Shown in pieces: positions 20,171 through 27,465 of a DNA stretch of 29,251 nt. The translations under genes and the position numbers were made by a program. This DNA is from a virus. Position 1 is the first letter of the stretch; every line of letters starts with the position of its first letter. The notes beneath the pieces were generated by a model. The model did no database searches. It saw only the letters and a list, made by a program, of their open reading frames with translations, and was not told where the DNA came from. Location of the stretch: IMG/VR virus record IMGVR_UViG_3300025442_000012, positions 1 through 29,251 of that record. The stretch is one strand, 5' to 3'.

Positions 20171-21354
20171 TTTAATGCTCTTAACAATAATACAGTTTCA
20201 TTAATTCTACTCTTTATTGGAGATTCAACTGCTCGAATTTTTTCCATTACATGTTTTAAAGCTACTTTACCAGCAGTTAAAATTTGTGGAACAATTTCTT
20301 TTGGTTTCCGAATTTTCTTTTGAATACTAATTTTTTCATCATAATTAATAATTGATTTCCGAGATACACTTAAAGTTTTACCTTCTTGAGAATAATAAAC
20401 ACCAAGTTTTCTTGTTTTGGTATTAAAAACCCAAAGTTGGGTAGAATCAATAATATGTTCTGGTTCAATTGAATTAAATTTTAATTCCTCATCAGATTTT
20501 TGATAAACAAATAATTTCAATAATTGTGCCGCAGTTTTAACTTTTTTCCTTCTTGGTTTTCTTTGTTTTTTAATTGATGCCAAGAGTTCCTTATTTGGTT
20601 CACCTGTTAACCAATCACACAATTTTAACCAAGTTTCTAATGGTTGATTACTATATGCTTCTTCCAAATATTCATCTTTTTTACCTGAATTTAATGCAAC
20701 CAAATTAGAAACAAAATTTGAAAAATGGTAATTAATTTGAGTTAATTGAGCCTTAGAAGCACCACGTTTTAAAATTGTATCTACCATACAAGGATCAGAA
20801 AATTTTATCTTTCCTTTTTGCTTTAAATAATAATCGATAATATTTTCCACGATGGAGATATATTCAACAACTTTGGTATCACGGGCCCGTTTACGTTCAG
20901 GTTGATTTTTTTCCTTTTCATCCAATTTAACTATATCTTGAATGAATTGGTTTAAACGTCCTTGATTATCAAAGGCATCATATTGTAATGGTGCACCTCT
21001 TAAAATACAACGAGCAACCATAGCCATTACATGAGGTTTCCCACATACAAATGATTTTTCTGGCATTTTTTCAATAACATAGACAATTTCGGGGAAAAAT
21101 TTCTCAGTATATTCAATTAAATATTTTTTCTTTTTTGCTTCCGAAGAATAAACATTATACCAATTACAATGTTTTCCCAATTGGAGTTGGAATTCTAATT
21201 GAGATTCTTTTTCGGACAACAATTTACTAGGCATAATCCATTCAGGTTCTGAACCACCCATAATGGTTTTGGATAGTTTATTAGTTTTCCTAATTTTCTT
21301 TTCGGTAACATCAAGCCCTGCGAAAATTGTTCGTTCTTTTTTATGTCTTCCCAT
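20167..21354 (-). CDS. Large conserved-looking protein of unknown function, 395 aa
   Basis: The start is taken as ATG 21354 (Met-Gly-Arg-His-Lys-Lys), which lies 6 bases after the -10 box CATACT of a promoter with a perfect TTGACA; a TTG at 21372 would lie in front of that box. The protein is basic and helical. It has a Lys/Arg-rich N-terminus, KHCNWYNVYSSEAKKKKYL near residue 60, KPHVMAMVARCILRGAPLQY near 110, WLKLCDWLTGEPNKELL near 235 and a C-terminal region with ILTAGKVALKHVMEKIRAVE. I recall similar proteins in T4-like marine phages without function. No catalytic motif is evident. Confidence 0.6.
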   Translation of the reverse strand: MGRHKKERTIFAGLDVTEKKIRKTNKLSKTIMGGSEPEWIMPSKLLSEKESQLEFQLQLGKHCNWYNVYSSEAKKKKYLIEYTEKFFPEIVYVIEKMPEKSFVCGKPHVMAMVARCILRGAPLQYDAFDNQGRLNQFIQDIVKLDEKEKNQPERKRARDTKVVEYISIVENIIDYYLKQKGKIKFSDPCMVDTILKRGASKAQLTQINYHFSNFVSNLVALNSGKKDEYLEEAYSNQPLETWLKLCDWLTGEPNKELLASIKKQRKPRRKKVKTAAQLLKLFVYQKSDEELKFNSIEPEHIIDSTQLWVFNTKTRKLGVYYSQEGKTLSVSRKSIINYDEKISIQKKIRKPKEIVPQILTAGKVALKHVMEKIRAVESPIKSRINETVLLLRALK

Positions 21355-21360
21355 GATTAT

Positions 21361-21389
21361 AGTATGACACAAATCAAAATAAATGTCAA
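21361..21389 (-). promoter_or_regulatory. Sigma70 promoter
   Basis: TTGACA (21389-21384), 17 bases, CATACT (21366-21361; 4 of 6) on the minus strand. ATG 21354 follows after 6 bases. Confidence 0.65.
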
Positions 21390-21398
21390 GAAGAATTA

Positions 21399-21406
21399 TA
21401 TAAATA
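21399..21406 (+). promoter_or_regulatory. T4-type late promoter for the FmdB-like gene
   Basis: TATAAATA at 21399-21406, exact match, on the plus strand, with a leader of about 18 bases containing GAGGT before ATG 21430. Confidence 0.65.
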
Positions 21407-21429
21407 TTTTTGAGGTAATTTTTAAAACA

Positions 21430-21783
21430 ATGCCGAATTATGAATATAAGTGCAATAAATGCGAAATGATTTTTGAAACCAATTTAAAAATAGCTGATGT
21501 TGATTATCCTGAAACTCAAACTTGCCCAGAATGTGGTGCTGAAAAAAGTCTCCATTGGTGGTTAAGTTCTGCTCCAGCGATTGGTGATCCCATTAAATTA
21601 GGAATCACTCGCCCACCAGATGCGTTTCTCCATGGTATTCTTGGAAGAATGCAAAATTCAGTACCAGATGGTGGAGTTGAAAAAGGACCAGATGGTCACA
21701 TCAAATTAGATTCTACTGGAAAACCTAAAAGAAAATATGTAAATTTTAATAATAAACGATATAGTCCTGGTAGATTAATTTAA
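21430..21783 (+). CDS. FmdB-like zinc-ribbon protein
   Basis: The 117-aa protein starts PNYEYKCNKCEMIFE and has a second pair CPECGA, the FmdB/putative regulatory zinc-ribbon pattern (CxxC...CxxC). ATG 21430 is chosen because the family starts exactly there; an in-frame ATG at 21343 would lie across the promoter. The C-terminal 60 residues (GITRPPDAFLHGILGRMQN, then KRKYVNFNNKRYSPGRLI) are phage-specific. It is the only plus-strand gene outside the structural block and has a late promoter. It overlaps the convergent DnaJ-zinc-finger gene by 9 bases. Confidence 0.75.
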   Translation: MPNYEYKCNKCEMIFETNLKIADVDYPETQTCPECGAEKSLHWWLSSAPAIGDPIKLGITRPPDAFLHGILGRMQNSVPDGGVEKGPDGHIKLDSTGKPKRKYVNFNNKRYSPGRLI

Positions 21784-22014
21784 TCCCCAAATGATTCCAG
21801 TACCATTACATGCATGGCATTGAGCCCACATTTCTCCGTATATCCCATGTGTCATTTTTCCATTACCATTACAAACTGGACATTTATATGGTATAATTGA
21901 GGGATAATAATAAGTTGAAGGAAGATAAATATTATTACCATGAATAGGACAACCCATTGTTCCACCACTTCCACTACATCCTGCACAACCAACAATAGGT
22001 ATTGCATTATGCAT
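21775..22014 (-). CDS. DnaJ-type zinc-finger protein, 79 aa
   Basis: CPVCNGNGK and CHACNGTGI are two CxxCxGxG repeats as in DnaJ, and CAGCSGSGG near the N-terminus is a third. No J domain is present. Such short proteins may bind zinc and peptides. It overlaps the upstream gene by 8 bases. Confidence 0.65.
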   Translation of the reverse strand: MHNAIPIVGCAGCSGSGGTMGCPIHGNNIYLPSTYYYPSIIPYKCPVCNGNGKMTHGIYGEMWAQCHACNGTGIIWGLN

Positions 22015-22312
22015 ATAAAATCTCTCTTAAAGAAATACTTTTTAAATTTTCCATATAAAAATTCCGCCATCCTTTAGAACCTAAATCAAAATAATGAACT
22101 AAACCAGAATATTCTATATTTTTTTCTGTTTGATCTAATGGACTAGATATTTCAGATTTTGGAAGAAACTCTGGTGGAATTAAATCTCTTTTTAAAGTTC
22201 CTGAAGCTACTCTTACATCACCATTAAGTTTATAATAAACCAAAAAACATTCACCAAGACGGAGAATATCTAAGATTTCATTTTTATAATTTTGTTTTTC
22301 TGTTAATGTCAT
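22007..22312 (-). CDS. SH3-barrel-like (DUF2693-type) phage protein
   Basis: The 101-aa protein shows CFLVYYKLNGDVRVASGTLK, LIPPEFLP and near the C-terminus VHYFDLGSKGWRNFYMENLK, a pattern I know from small SH3-fold phage proteins of the DUF2693 kind. Function unknown. ATG 22312 is chosen because GGAGAGG stands 9 bases upstream; an in-frame ATG at 22330 lies in front of that site and overlaps the kinase remnant. Confidence 0.6.
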   Translation of the reverse strand: MTLTEKQNYKNEILDILRLGECFLVYYKLNGDVRVASGTLKRDLIPPEFLPKSEISSPLDQTEKNIEYSGLVHYFDLGSKGWRNFYMENLKSISLREILYA

Positions 22313-22494
22313 TTTAAAATTCCTCTCCATTACCTACATTAAATACTGGAAGCCCCATAGATTTCCATAATCGTATTACTCGTGGTCTAAATAACCAAAA
22401 CTTCTGGAAATTCTTGTTTCAGAAATTCTTTCATTTTTCCAAAGTTCTTGGATTCATATATGTGTTATCCAAGATCACATCATTACCATCTTTA
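22313..22494 (-). pseudogene. Decayed polynucleotide kinase/phosphatase (PseT-like) gene
   Basis: Three pieces in different frames recall phage PNKP. First KDGNDVILDNTYMNPRTLEK (from about 22493), like the kinase-domain VI-x-D-T-N-L-N-P segment, ending in TGA. Then MKEFLKQEFPEVLVI, ending in TAG. Then RPRVIRLWKSMGLPVFNVGN with EEF, like the phosphatase C-terminus (DDR..VV..WR..G...F.V..G.F). The catalytic P-loop and the HAD aspartates are absent. About 180 of an expected 900 bases remain. Confidence 0.6.
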
Positions 22495-22716
22495 AGGCTT
22501 TACGCTTTTGATTTTAACCATTTCTTCTAATTGTTGGCGAACAGCTTCAACAATATATCGACAAAAAAGAATTTCTTTTTCCAATTCCTTTTTTTCTGAA
22601 AGAGTATCTAAAGTGGTTAAAATGATTTTAAGAACATCTGCACCACCACGATCATACCCTTCATTGACTTTTTCAATAATATCGTTATATGTAATTTTTT
22701 TATTATTAACTATCAT
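22492..22716 (-). CDS. Hypothetical protein, 74 aa
   Basis: A helical protein (KKITYNDIIEKVNEGYDRGG, then LTTLDTLSEKKELEKEILFC and a Lys-rich end). No family recognised. It is 3 bases downstream of the four-Cys protein gene and reads into the kinase remnant. Confidence 0.5.
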   Translation of the reverse strand: MIVNNKKITYNDIIEKVNEGYDRGGADVLKIILTTLDTLSEKKELEKEILFCRYIVEAVRQQLEEMVKIKSVKP

Positions 22717-22719
22717 TTT

Positions 22720-22908
22720 CTATCCTATATTAGGTAATCTAATTGCATCATATAAAGGACACTCAGGAGGAATACCATGAATTGAAACAAAAGCTAAAGT
22801 TTCAATTCTACACCTATGGTCATATAAATCATTTCCATAATCAAAAAATGGACAAGCACCACAATCCGAAATTTTAATTTCTCTTTTCTTTAATGGGAGT
22901 ATTTTCAT
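22720..22908 (-). CDS. Small Cys-rich protein, 62 aa
   Basis: CGACPFF (residues 16-19), HRC and PPECPLYD near the C-terminus give four well-spaced cysteines, a likely zinc site. The N-terminus is basic (KILPLKKREIKIS). ATG 22908 overlaps the stop of the preceding gene. The pattern recalls small phage zinc proteins of unknown role. Confidence 0.55.
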   Translation of the reverse strand: MKILPLKKREIKISDCGACPFFDYGNDLYDHRCRIETLAFVSIHGIPPECPLYDAIRLPNIG

Positions 22909-23126
22909 GTTACATTTCCTTCCTCAGTATAATTAATACTAATTTTAAGAATTGATGTTGGAGGAAAATAATCTTTTAAAGAACCGTTCGCATTTTCTGT
23001 ATATACTCCATCCCATTTTAAATCATCAATACAATCTTGAAATTTATAATGATTTGGAAATTCTTTTTCAAAACAATTATATCCTTTTGGACTTAACGAT
23101 TCTATTACGTATACCCAAACTTTCAT
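22905..23126 (-). CDS. Hypothetical protein, 73 aa
   Basis: ATG 23126 has AAAGAGGT 9 bases upstream. Sequence features are KVWVYVIESLSPKGYNCFEK, HYKFQDCIDDLKWDGVYTEN and a beta-rich end. No family recognised. Overlaps the next start by 4 bases. Confidence 0.5.
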   Translation of the reverse strand: MKVWVYVIESLSPKGYNCFEKEFPNHYKFQDCIDDLKWDGVYTENANGSLKDYFPPTSILKISINYTEEGNVT

Positions 23127-23197
23127 AATCCATTTACCTCTTTATTTCCTTCTTTTGGTGTATTTCCTAATTCATTTCTTCGCTTCTTTTCGAGTCA

Positions 23198-23863
23198 TTA
23201 AATACCAAACTTTTTATAATAATCTTCACGTATATCTTTTAATTGTTGCCACCAATTCCAAGGATATTCAATATATTCTTCCGCAAGACCAATTTCATTT
23301 GCCATTAAAATAACATTTTGTTTTATTTTATATCGAGTCCGTTCATAATATGCGGCTGCATAAAATGCAGTTTGGATAAAATAATCTGTAATCCATTCTC
23401 GCTTTTTAGATCTTTTAGATCCTTTAAAATCTATAATAGATAATTTTCCATCATATTCAGCAATTAAATCAACTCTTCCAGCAGTTCTAAATTTATCCGA
23501 ATATAATACTGTTTCTTGACAATGGATATTATCTATTTTTCGGATATAAGGCATCAAATCTTCAATGAGCATTCGGATCAATAATGGATGTCCTTTAAGA
23601 CTTTTATTTTGTACCAATTCTTCACATGCTAAATGTAAAGCGGTTCCTCTTCCTTTTCCCCAATTTGATTCAGCATCTGCAACTTTATCACCAACTCTTT
23701 CTCTCCATTGAGTTAAAATTTCTTCTTTTAAAGGAGCCAAAATTGTAGTAATTGATGGATATATCTTTCCCTCTGGTGTTTGATATAATCTTTTACCAGT
23801 ACCATCTGGAGAAATTTGTTTAGCATGTTGTGGAACAATAATATTTAAATGGTTAAATTTCAT
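23198..23863 (-). CDS. PD-(D/E)XK nuclease (Cas4/RecB-like exonuclease)
   Basis: The 221-aa protein has the core of this nuclease fold: WGKGRGTALHLACEEL with a motif-I type His, then TAGRVDLIAEYDGKLSIIDF-KGS (Asp in GRVD, Asp and Lys in DFKG), then FIQTAFYAAAYYERTRYK, the Q-x-x-x-Y motif. An N-terminal YPSITTILAPLKEE matches phage exonucleases of this group. Likely role: DNA degradation or recombination. ATG 23863 overlaps the MazG stop (ATGA), so the two are coupled. Confidence 0.82.
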   Translation of the reverse strand: MKFNHLNIIVPQHAKQISPDGTGKRLYQTPEGKIYPSITTILAPLKEEILTQWRERVGDKVADAESNWGKGRGTALHLACEELVQNKSLKGHPLLIRMLIEDLMPYIRKIDNIHCQETVLYSDKFRTAGRVDLIAEYDGKLSIIDFKGSKRSKKREWITDYFIQTAFYAAAYYERTRYKIKQNVILMANEIGLAEEYIEYPWNWWQQLKDIREDYYKKFGI

Positions 23864-24288
23864 TGATTAATTTTATCTTCTGTATCATATTTAAATGGTT
23901 GGTGATCTTTAGGGAATTTTAATTTATCTATATTTTTTGGAATATACGGACAATTTATAGTTGCCTTATTATAATCATTCAACCGTTGTTGGAGTTTATT
24001 TATAGCCGTATCTAAAGCGTCTTTAATGGAAATATCCATCATTTTACATAACACAATTATAAGAAATAAAATATCACCAAGTTCTTCACAAATATGGTCC
24101 AATGTGGCCACTTTCTCTGGAGAATATTGTCTTCCAAAGAAAGAACGGGAAGTACCATGAAATTCACCAATCTCTTTTACCAAATGAGCCACAATTTTGG
24201 ACATATTAGCTTTAGATTTTTCTTTATTCTCTGGGAACATTTCAAAATCTAGTTTAAGTATTTTCTCTATCTGTTTTTGGAGATTCAT
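23860..24288 (-). CDS. mazG: MazG-like nucleotide pyrophosphohydrolase
   Basis: The 142-aa protein has VKEIGEF (first Glu pair) and EELGDILFLIIVLCKMM (EExxD metal motif) followed by DALDTAINKLQQR, as in MazG all-alpha NTP pyrophosphatases. These hydrolyse (d)NTPs to NMPs, and phage versions may adjust nucleotide pools or host signalling. The C-terminal 35 residues are extra. It is coupled to the nuclease gene downstream. Confidence 0.82.
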   Translation of the reverse strand: MNLQKQIEKILKLDFEMFPENKEKSKANMSKIVAHLVKEIGEFHGTSRSFFGRQYSPEKVATLDHICEELGDILFLIIVLCKMMDISIKDALDTAINKLQQRLNDYNKATINCPYIPKNIDKLKFPKDHQPFKYDTEDKINQ

Positions 24289-24331
24289 AATCTATAACTT
24301 TTAACTCTTTCTGAATAAATTTCTTTTTCCA

Positions 24332-24631
24332 TTAATGTCTTCTCCAAACTTCATAAGTTGATACTACTTCAGGACCAGTAAATTCATGACGTACAATCGC
24401 ATAACCAGAAGAATCTTGTGAATTATAATACCAAATTTCATCATTTGGACGAATAGAACTATAAAAAGTCCAAATTTTATCTCTAATATTTTGAGGAATT
24501 CCTCGAACAAGACTTTCCGAATCTACTCTTTTATATAAAGAAATATTTTGAGGACATTTTATATCTACCGGACTTAATTGTCTCCGTTGCGGCCCCTTCT
24601 TTTTAACCGAAATTAATGGATTTTCCATCAT
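24332..24631 (-). CDS. Hypothetical protein, 99 aa
   Basis: The C-terminal half has IRPNDEIWYYNSQDSSGYAI and VRHEFTGPEVVSTYEVWRR, a beta-rich pattern seen in small phage proteins. The N-terminus is basic (VKKKGPQRRQLS). Start at ATG 24631 or 24628, overlapping the preceding stop. No function is known to me. Confidence 0.5.
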   Translation of the reverse strand: MMENPLISVKKKGPQRRQLSPVDIKCPQNISLYKRVDSESLVRGIPQNIRDKIWTFYSSIRPNDEIWYYNSQDSSGYAIVRHEFTGPEVVSTYEVWRRH

Positions 24632-25329
24632 TCTTCTGTCCCTCTTCCGATATATTCAGTTATTTGAACTTGTATAAATTGTGTTTCTTTAATTCCTGTT
24701 TTTGTATTAGGTTCTTGTTTTTTGGGTGTGGCTCTCATTTCAAAACAATCCCAAAGTTCCATATCACTCTTTTCATTTTTAAAAAATAATCCCATATTAC
24801 CCAATCGATCCGATACTCGATATAAGAAAAATGTTTCTTTTTCTCCGGTTGTATTACTGATTTTAGTCATTTCAACAATATCAACCACTTTAACTATAAA
24901 AATATCCCGAATACCAATTGTTCCTATATAAGAACTTTGGGAATATTTTTGGGCTATATTCATTAATTTGTTAGCTCTTCCTAAAGTATGTTCATACATA
25001 TTAGGAAGAGCTACAATAAACCCTATCATCTTTTCAGAGACAGTTCTTATTTGCATCAATTCATAAACTTTTTTCAAAAAATCATCATTTGGATCTTTAG
25101 GAACTACCGAAAAATAGGCCTGCATTTCTTCAGCTTTTTCTGAAAATTTAGCCATTTCAACCGTTTTATCTAAACCATTTTTTAAATATTGAATTACAAA
25201 ATGAGAAGTGGGTGTTTCTCCATTATTTTTACTAGATTTTTGAGAAATATATTCACCTCTATCCTCCATAACTTTCAAAGTAGCTTCAAGGACTTCTAAA
25301 ATTTCAAAAAAGGTTTTCGTATAACTCAT
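24628..25329 (-). CDS. Hypothetical protein, 233 aa
   Basis: ATG 25329 overlaps the stop of the phosphoesterase gene (ATGA), which favours it over the in-frame ATG 25335. The first 120 residues are helical (FFEILEVLEATLKVMEDRGE, later EKMIGFIVALPNMYEHTLGR). The second half looks beta-rich with FIVKVVDIVEMTKIS and FFLYRVSDRLGNMGLFFK, possibly an OB-like fold. Function unknown. Confidence 0.55.
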   Translation of the reverse strand: MSYTKTFFEILEVLEATLKVMEDRGEYISQKSSKNNGETPTSHFVIQYLKNGLDKTVEMAKFSEKAEEMQAYFSVVPKDPNDDFLKKVYELMQIRTVSEKMIGFIVALPNMYEHTLGRANKLMNIAQKYSQSSYIGTIGIRDIFIVKVVDIVEMTKISNTTGEKETFFLYRVSDRLGNMGLFFKNEKSDMELWDCFEMRATPKKQEPNTKTGIKETQFIQVQITEYIGRGTEE

Positions 25330-26039
25330 ACACATTCAATATGGACTGTGCCATCATCTTCCAAAATAGCTATATGTACCAAATATTGTCCATTTTCATT
25401 CTTAAAATCAATACAAAAATTCTGAGAATCATCAATATGTTTTTGCCAAATTCCTGGATTATGAGTATGCCCCACAATTTGATTTACACCAGGCGTAGGA
25501 ACAAATTCTCTAAAATCATGCCAAGTGCAACCACCCCAACGATGAAGACCACCACGATATTCTCCCGCCTGGAGAATATCATCTACTTTGGCTCCATATA
25601 AGTTTTCCAAAGCCGCATTACAAAGATTTGTCAAATTTCCTTTTGTTATCGGAGCAAAACAAGGATGAAATCCAGCATGACTTAAAAGCCATTCTTTTTT
25701 ATTGAGAGTTTCCCATTGAAAAAGTTTTATTTTCTTCCAATTAACTTTTATATACATTCTTTTCCAACCACGATGCCCAGAACATGATAATTCATAAATA
25801 CCCGGAAAAGCATAAGGCATATCATGATTCCCAAAAAGACAAATATGGTCTGGATTTTCAACAAAATCTGAATGCATTTTGGATGTTTCAACTACAGAAT
25901 CAACATTATATTCACCTTTTACATAACTATCATACCAATCTCCTAAAGAGATTTTTTTGGAAATATAATTGTATTTGGTTAAAATTTTTTGTAATTGTTC
26001 TGTTTCTTCATGAATATCTGGAATTATAAGTATCGACAT
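25326..26039 (-). CDS. Calcineurin-like metallophosphoesterase
   Basis: The 237-aa protein has all the metal motifs in order: PDIHE (Asp8, His10), LGDWYDS (Asp34), GNHD (Asn71, His72), LLSHAG and VGHTHNPG. Such enzymes act on protein phosphate, cyclic nucleotides or diadenosine polyphosphates; the substrate here is unknown. ATG 26039 follows the -10 box TATACT after exactly 6 bases with no ribosome site, so the message is probably leaderless. It begins a coupled run of at least three genes. Confidence 0.88.
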   Translation of the reverse strand: MSILIIPDIHEETEQLQKILTKYNYISKKISLGDWYDSYVKGEYNVDSVVETSKMHSDFVENPDHICLFGNHDMPYAFPGIYELSCSGHRGWKRMYIKVNWKKIKLFQWETLNKKEWLLSHAGFHPCFAPITKGNLTNLCNAALENLYGAKVDDILQAGEYRGGLHRWGGCTWHDFREFVPTPGVNQIVGHTHNPGIWQKHIDDSQNFCIDFKNENGQYLVHIAILEDDGTVHIECV

Positions 26040-26045
26040 ACTTAA

Positions 26046-26074
26046 AGTATATCACAAAGATATTAAAATGTCAA
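26046..26074 (-). promoter_or_regulatory. Sigma70 promoter for the phosphoesterase gene
   Basis: TTGACA (26074-26069), 17 bases, TATACT (26051-26046) on the minus strand; the ATG at 26039 follows after TTAAGT. Confidence 0.82.
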
Positions 26075-26155
26075 GCGGCCATTAACAATATCTTTATGGA
26101 AATATTTGCCAAGAATGTTACCATTATGAGCATACTTACAATTCCTGATGTGCAC
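26063..26155 (-). CDS. 30-codon frame, doubtful gene or fragment
   Basis: From GTG 26155 the frame reads HIRNCKYAHNGNILGKYFHK and continues DIVNGRLTF to TAA. It has no ribosome site and its end overlaps the -35 box of the next promoter. The Cys/His-rich sequence looks protein-like, so it may be the tail end of a lost gene left between the endonuclease gene and the promoter. Confidence 0.25.
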   Translation of the reverse strand: MHIRNCKYAHNGNILGKYFHKDIVNGRLTF

Positions 26156-26164
26156 CAAATAAAA

Positions 26165-27103
26165 TTATTTTAATAAAACTTTAAAGCATCTAAATCCTTT
26201 ATGATAATCTTGTTTTCCTTGAGAAACACGGATCATATTACTAGATTGTAAATCATTATCTCTACAAAATTGGTTAAGATTTTTAATTTGTTTTTCTTCA
26301 CCATTAGGATAAATTATTTTCCAATCTTCAGCCTGAACAACTTTTTGGATCTTACTTTGTTTTTCTTTATATTCTGGTGTATTTCTAATTTTTATAAATG
26401 TTTCTATTCGTTTTTCTTTAGCAACAGGATCTTTCCAATGATCCGAATTTTTCTTACCAATATTTTTTTTAGTTTCTTCTGTATGAATTACACCAACATG
26501 ACCCTTCAGGGCTTTACTCATTTTCTTACAATATTCCGGATCTTTATAAAGTTTATGTATTGCCAAACTATGTTTCTTTTTAGTTTCTTTGGATTGAGAT
26601 TTTTGGTGCTGTTTTTCTTTGTGTGCTGGATTCTTCCACAATTTAATAGCGGCTTCAGACATTTTTTGTCTAGTTTCTTCTGATTTAAAATTCGGTTGAA
26701 CAAACCAGCGAGAAAGTATATTTTTATTATAAAATTTCCTAGTTCCATCTGGAAGCAAGGCCGTTAATACATCCAATTTTATTTGAATTTCTACTTCACC
26801 AAAAGTCAAATCTCTTTTCATTGGACACATTCGGATAATTTCCCGAGTAAAATTTTCTTGCCCAAATTTTTCAATATCGGCTTTTACATCTTCAGAACTT
26901 GACCAATATTCTTTCCAATCCGATTCAGATACTATATGTTTTCTATTTTTCTTCCCAGGAACCTTTTTAGAACGATTAGACCAAAACTGTTTTTTGCCAA
27001 TATATTGACGCCCATTTAAATTACATTTGATATTATAAACAAAACCAAATATTCCTTCTGGAGGAATTGTTATCGGTTCGCCATTATAGATCCAAGGAAT
27101 CAC
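26165..27103 (-). CDS. GIY-YIG homing endonuclease with NUMOD motifs
   Basis: The 312-aa protein has GFVYNIKCNLNGRQYIGKKQ (GIY...YIG), Arg and Lys residues of the variant group with a long insert, and FGEVEIQIKLDVL containing the catalytic Glu. Residues about 140-250 repeat NUMOD3-like Lys-rich motifs (SEETRQKMSEAAIKLWKNP, TEETKKNIGKKNSDHW). The C-terminus (IKNLNQFCRDNDLQSSNMIR, then FRCFKVL) is a NUMOD1-like helix-turn-helix. The start is GTG 27103, exactly 6 bases after a TATAAATA late element. It lies between small genes near the RNR gene. Confidence 0.87.
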   Translation of the reverse strand: MIPWIYNGEPITIPPEGIFGFVYNIKCNLNGRQYIGKKQFWSNRSKKVPGKKNRKHIVSESDWKEYWSSSEDVKADIEKFGQENFTREIIRMCPMKRDLTFGEVEIQIKLDVLTALLPDGTRKFYNKNILSRWFVQPNFKSEETRQKMSEAAIKLWKNPAHKEKQHQKSQSKETKKKHSLAIHKLYKDPEYCKKMSKALKGHVGVIHTEETKKNIGKKNSDHWKDPVAKEKRIETFIKIRNTPEYKEKQSKIQKVVQAEDWKIIYPNGEEKQIKNLNQFCRDNDLQSSNMIRVSQGKQDYHKGFRCFKVLLK

Positions 27104-27109
27104 ATAAAA

Positions 27110-27117
27110 TATTTATA
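27110..27117 (-). promoter_or_regulatory. T4-type late promoter for the second GIY-YIG gene
   Basis: TATAAATA (27117-27110) on the minus strand, followed by TTTTAT and GTG 27103. Confidence 0.75.
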
Positions 27118-27152
27118 AGTCCATATTAAATTACTTATCTGGTGGATAAGAA

Positions 27153-27371
27153 TCAATATTCTTTCTCCAAATGCCAAGTGCCCTCTTTAGCGATTTCTTC
27201 CAATTTATTCAATTTAATTCGGCTTTTATGAATCCAATGTTTATATTCATTTTTCTGAGATCCAGAAGGCGCGTGTTTCAAGTTACGGTTAAATTCATTA
27301 ATTTTATCCCGTGTATCTTGAATTAATTTCCGAATATCTTTATTCGTTAATTTCTTTAAAGTTTTCTTCAT
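27153..27371 (-). CDS. Small basic helical protein, 72 aa
   Basis: The start is set at ATG 27371, with GAGGT about 10 bases upstream; a longer frame to 27434 runs through the hairpin of the preceding gene and looks non-coding. The protein is Lys-rich and helical (LTNKDIRKLIQDTRDKINEF, WIHKSRIKLNKLEEIAKEGT). Function unknown. Its start overlaps the end of the 41-aa gene. Confidence 0.5.
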   Translation of the reverse strand: MKKTLKKLTNKDIRKLIQDTRDKINEFNRNLKHAPSGSQKNEYKHWIHKSRIKLNKLEEIAKEGTWHLEKEY

Positions 27372-27465
27372 ACCAAAATATAACCTCATCCAGATCGGCC
27401 TCTGTTGGTGGAGCCGGATCCACCGGCTCCACATAATTATTTTTTAGAAGATCCCACAAACTCAT
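27340..27465 (-). CDS. Small acidic protein, 41 aa
   Basis: From ATG 27465 (GGAG 4 bases upstream) the frame encodes SLWDLLKNNYVEPVDPAPPT followed by an acidic helix (DLDEVIFWYEENFKEINE). It overlaps its neighbours on both sides. The Pro-rich centre is encoded by a GC-rich inverted repeat. No family is recognised. Confidence 0.45.
   Translation of the reverse strand: MSLWDLLKNNYVEPVDPAPPTEADLDEVIFWYEENFKEINE
27408..27432. repeat. GC-rich 10-bp hairpin inside a small gene
   Basis: GTGGAGCCGG (27408-27417) and CCGGCTCCAC (27423-27432) with loop ATCCA; every base of the stem pairs. It lies within the 41-aa gene and stands out from the AT-rich surroundings. Confidence 0.7.

Noticed and set aside
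23127-23197. Possible small gene between the nuclease and the 73-aa gene
   Set aside because: One frame is protein-like (NELGNTPKEGNKEVNG) and ends in ATGA overlap, but it has no start codon. Linking it to an eight-codon frame upstream requires a frame change I cannot support.
26270-26683. 137-codon plus-strand frame rich in Phe
   Set aside because: It is antisense to the lysine-rich NUMOD repeats of the GIY-YIG gene; AAA/AAG codons read backwards give Phe.
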